Below, piece by piece: positions 63,301-64,000 of a stretch of 64,000 bases of DNA. The stretch's first letter is position 1; each line of letters opens with the position of its first letter. Under the pieces are notes generated by a model. It was not told the origin of the DNA. It saw nothing but the letters and a program-made list of their open reading frames with translations, and ran no database searches. The stretch comes from Mycobacterium noviomagense. Its GTDB lineage: Bacteria; Actinomycetota; Actinomycetes; Mycobacteriales; Mycobacteriaceae. The translations under genes and the position numbers were made by a program. The stretch spans positions 4,712,001 to 4,776,000 of the forward strand of contig NZ_AP022583.1 of the NCBI RefSeq assembly GCF_010731635.1, read 5' to 3'.

Positions 63301-64000
63301 TGCCCCAGCCCCGCGCCCTGCCTAACAAGCATGTGCGCCAACCGGTTCGACGCCTCATCAAGCTCACGGTAAGTCAACGAGTAGCCCTCGGAGCTGACCG
63401 CCACCGCCCCCGGCGCACCCACCACCCACTCACCAAACAACACCGGAACCGACACCGGCGTGGCCGCCGGTGCACTCAACACCGCCCGGTTACCGACCGC
63501 ATCCAAACGCGCCCGCTCAGACTCATCGAGCAGATCCAGCGACGAGAGTGCTCGCGTCGGATCGTCGGTCATCGCCACCAACATGCGCTGGAGCCGCTCG
63601 GTGAGTGTCTGGACGGTCGCCGCGTCGAACACATCGGTGTCGTATTCGAAGCGGAAGCCCAGTTCTTTTCCGGGCGTGGCTTGCATTGTCAGCGGGTAGT
63701 GGTTGTATTCGCGGCTGCGGATTTCGGTGATAGCCAGGCTGTGGTCGCCCGTCAACGCAGCGGTGTCTATCGGATAGTTCTCGTAGGCGAATACGGTGTC
63801 GAACAACTGCCCATGACCGGTGGCACGGTTAATCTCGTTGAGCGCCAAGTGTTGATGCTCGAGCGTGTCGTTGCTCGAGTTTTGCAGCTGGTCGAGTAGG
63901 TCTGCGGTGGTGGTCGACGCGGTGATGCGCGCACACCGGCACGGTGTTGATGAAAAGGCCCACCATCGAGTCCGCGCCTGCCAGGTCGGGTGGCCGGCCC
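52167..64000 (-). CDS. Multimodular non-ribosomal peptide synthetase, frameshifted, continues past the right edge
   Basis: One colinear NRPS on the minus strand. Order from the right edge: C(end) - A1 - PCP1 - C2 - A2 - PCP2 - E - C3 - A3 - PCP3 - TE - aminotransferase. It would add at least three residues, the second epimerised to D. At least fourteen small indels split it into the open pieces listed separately. Several are one base short in C or G runs compared with the sister module, so I regard the true gene as possibly intact (see findings). The 5' modules and any MbtH partner lie outside the window. Confidence 0.85.
54369..55515 (-). CDS. NRPS piece: A3 domain, middle and C-terminal part (three frames)
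   Basis: The adenylation domain of module 3 continues here over frameshifts near 55389, 55205 and 54413. Readable motifs: [34 protein letters not shown], the arginine motif [18 protein letters not shown] and the hinge [10 protein letters not shown]. Binding-pocket residues read D-F-W-T-L-G-A-V-Y. It selects the last amino acid of the peptide. Confidence 0.8.
55158..58805 (-). CDS. NRPS piece: PCP2 - epimerisation - condensation (C3) - start of A3
   Basis: About 1,215 codons open. PCP2 with Ser20 in [11 protein letters not shown]. The epimerisation domain (about 70-515) has [10 protein letters not shown] and GVLRYLNP. C3 (about 525-960) has [13 protein letters not shown], the D-to-L type expected after an E domain. 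A3 begins near 985 with [14 protein letters not shown]. The frame is lost after YTSGTTGVP near 55389, so the last 70 or so codons of this open frame are meaningless. Confidence 0.85.
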   Translation of the reverse strand: MLGLERVGVDDSFFDLGGDSISSMQVVARARAAGLACRPREVFVEQTVARLARVAAVADGEAGVVDEGVGEVPATPIMRWLNSIDGPLEQFNQTMLLQAPADAGEADVMTLLQALLDRHAMLRARADDDGAGGWLLTVPEPGSVDARACLHAVDMLSDEALIQARSRLNPVDGAMLSALWVRSTSQLALIIHHLAFDAVSWRVLLEDLNTAWAQHRAGEPVALPAWGTSFARWASLLTEYAHRPEIVAQAEAWKQVAAASTALPAGQPELDTYASAGHLTVSLDAETTRILLDEVAAAFHAGLHEILLIGFALAVAEFVGNGSAPIGIDVEGHGRHEELGPDIDLSHTVGWFTIKHPVALTVGRLNWAQVAGGEDALGALVKDAKEQLRCLPDGLTYGVLRYLNPDVHLSVSDPVIGFNYLGRMGGAAAEAVGEGWRISQDNVSVAAAAAAVPMPLAHTVELNAGTVETEAGTRLYADWTWAQSVLDEAQISRLSRSWFAALAGICAHVRAGGGGLTPSDIVPARLGQREIDQLQQQYQIADVLPLTPLQQGLLYHADSAQGSDDIYAVQLAITLSGRLDPHRLRDALHTVIDRHPNLVARFCGQFEEPVQIIPPEPSVPWRYVELDGVDAEDQVQQICAAERAAVCDLAHQAAFRAALVRVARGRHRLVLTNHHIVLDGWSMPILLGEIFAAYYGQQLPAAVPYRRFVTWLADRDLVAAQEVWRKVLAGFDTPTLVGPRNRLALGARGAESFRVPAATTSAVSELARSCHTTVNTVLQAAFAQVLTWLTGQHDVAFGTAVSDRPAEVVGAESMVGLLINTVPVRARITATTTTAELLAQLQSTNNDTLEHQHLALNEIHRISGHGQLFDTLFAYENYPLDTAGLASADELAVTEFAVREYNHYPLTVQATPGHELSIRLEYDTDVFDAVRIDSLTQRMQRVLVAMTADPTQALSSVDLLDDSERAQLGVLGNWAALTEPAAALSVVVLFGAQVGRTPDAVAVGWRGRSMTYRQLDEASNRLAHQLVARGAGPGDSVALLFARSVEAVVSILAVLKTGAAYVPVDPVLPAERIGFVLSDAAPIAALTTAALADRVNGHGLPVITVDDPAVDSQPSTALSVPDPDGIAHIIYTSGTTGVPRSGNQSPQPGASRQLVDGWATAGTGVDPVSFVRVRFLGVGDMGCATAWWAARRGARGGDRPRRSSTRRWSPNRSAC
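58956..60686 (-). CDS. NRPS piece: end of C2 and A2 adenylation domain
   Basis: 576 codons. It starts in the C2 end ([10 protein letters not shown]) and holds nearly the whole A2 domain: [87 protein letters not shown]. The frame is lost near 59048, where DRPGDKRL is broken by a missing C in a run of four. Pocket residues D-F-W-T-L-G-A-V-Y equal those of A3. Confidence 0.83.
   Translation of the reverse strand: MLAWQNFPWQHNDSATGLALGGLEATPVPVDTRTARMDLTFSLTERWTEAGEPAGIGGAVEFRTDMFDAASIESLLDRFERVVLTMTADPTQRLSSMDLLDPAERIHLDELGNRATLTRPEPPAVSIPVLFAERVASTPEAVAIRHDGRSMTYRELDEASNRLAHLLTDQGAAPGQCTALLLERSAQAIVAMLAVLKTGAAYLAIDPVLPAARIDFMVTDAAPVVAITTAGLRERLAAHDLAIVDVNDPAIQSQPSTAMAAAAPDDIAYVIYTSGTTGVPKGVAVTHHSMAHLAESLPAHLSAEQVWTQCHSYAFDFSVWEVWAALLGGGRLVVVPESVAGSPDDFHDVLVAEQVSVLTQTPSAVKALSPDGLGPVALLLGGEACPAELVDRWAPGRVVVNAYGPTEATVYASMSAPLTPGSGVPPIGSPVAGSALFVLDGWLRPVPPGVIGELYVAGRGVAYGYVRRSGLTGSRFVACPFGGAGTRMYRTGDVVRWRADGQLDYLGRADEQVKIRGYRIELGEIQAALTGLDGVEQAVVIAREDRPVTSAWSATSPAPPTRTQYAPSLPTGCRPT
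59137..59267 (-). repeat. 131-bp perfect repeat shared by A2 and A1 (copy 1)
   Basis: Identical to 62290-62420. It codes for the adenylation core from the arginine motif to the hinge ([29 protein letters not shown]). Such identity in a conserved exchange hot spot suggests recent module duplication or gene conversion. Confidence 0.9.
60710..62000 (-). CDS. NRPS piece: PCP1 - condensation domain C2
   Basis: PCP1 (Ser in [14 protein letters not shown], with one residue missing before FFD) is followed by C2, an L-to-L type condensation domain with [32 protein letters not shown] and a conserved end. It stops at 60710 because the run after LNPP has three C instead of four; restoring it gives [17 protein letters not shown] and joins the next piece. 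Confidence 0.82.
62001..64000 (-). CDS. NRPS piece: end of a condensation or epimerisation domain and A1
   Basis: A1 adenylation domain spread over several frames, with the end of a C domain at the right edge ([20 protein letters not shown]). Motifs: [60 protein letters not shown]. Pocket residues read D-V-W-T-V-A-A-M-C, like the Phe-type code DAWTVAAVC. Lesions sit near 63930, 62994, 62984, 62970, 62930, 62861, 62497 and 62270. Confidence 0.75.
62290..62420 (-). repeat. 131-bp perfect repeat shared by A1 and A2 (copy 2)
   Basis: Identical to 59137-59267, 3,153 bp apart. A third, diverged version lies in A3 near 54680-54810. Confidence 0.9.

Noticed and set aside
1..64000. tRNA, rRNA or replication origin
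   Set aside because: No cloverleaf-like or rRNA sequence was recognised in any intergenic gap; I could not run a search.

Overview
The window is a stretch of mycobacterial chromosome. High GC, the kasB-accD6 pair, an mscR/MBL pair, a CYP124-type P450, a PknD-like kinase with an NHL sensor, a mycobacterial cutinase, MmpS and 13E12-type proteins all point to Mycobacterium. Several blocks follow the gene order I remember for M. tuberculosis Rv2246-Rv2266 and Rv2298, with accessory genes inserted between them. I read it as a non-tuberculous species but cannot name it.

Layout. 0-2.4 kb: end of the mycolic-acid FAS-II operon (kasB, accD6), closed by a perfect hairpin. 2.4-4.1 kb: an IS110-family insertion with a candidate guide-RNA region. 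4.1-10.1 kb: accessory, apparently aromatic-catabolic genes (SDR/LysR pair, decarboxylase-like amidohydrolase, membrane methyltransferase, TetR, FAD monooxygenase) with clear palindromic operators. 10.1-22.3 kb: core genes (glpD, TetR, AGPS-like oxidase, diacylglycerol kinase, DUF3145, serine hydrolase, mscR, MBL hydrolase, SDR, Hsp70-like membrane protein). 22.3-31.6 kb: DapB-like dehydrogenase, catalase and cytochrome b561 remnants, MmpS, CYP124, proline-rich envelope proteins, cutinase, lipoprotein, PknD-like kinase.

31.7-43.3 kb holds two convergent operons that overlap by 41 bp. The plus operon (P450, P450, crotonase, fused double CoA-transferase, SDR) looks like an oxidise, activate and beta-oxidise pathway. 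The minus operon (TetR, P450, SDR, M24, M24-like) is damaged: the P450 is a pseudogene, the SDR lacks about 46 internal residues, and one M24 protein has lost all five metal ligands. 43.3-50.9 kb: CPA1 antiporter, lipoprotein, DUF2237, a 13E12/HNH element flanked by 15-bp direct repeats, and housekeeping-type genes up to an Rv2298-like aldo/keto reductase.

50.9-64 kb is the most novel part: a P450 placed tail to tail with a non-ribosomal peptide synthetase that runs off the right edge. The readable order is C(end)-A1-PCP1-C2-A2-PCP2-E-C3-A3-PCP3-TE, followed in the same frame by a complete DapC-like aminotransferase domain. At least fourteen small indels break it. Most sit in runs of one base that are one longer in sister modules of the same gene, which looks more like unpolished sequence in near-identical modules than true decay.
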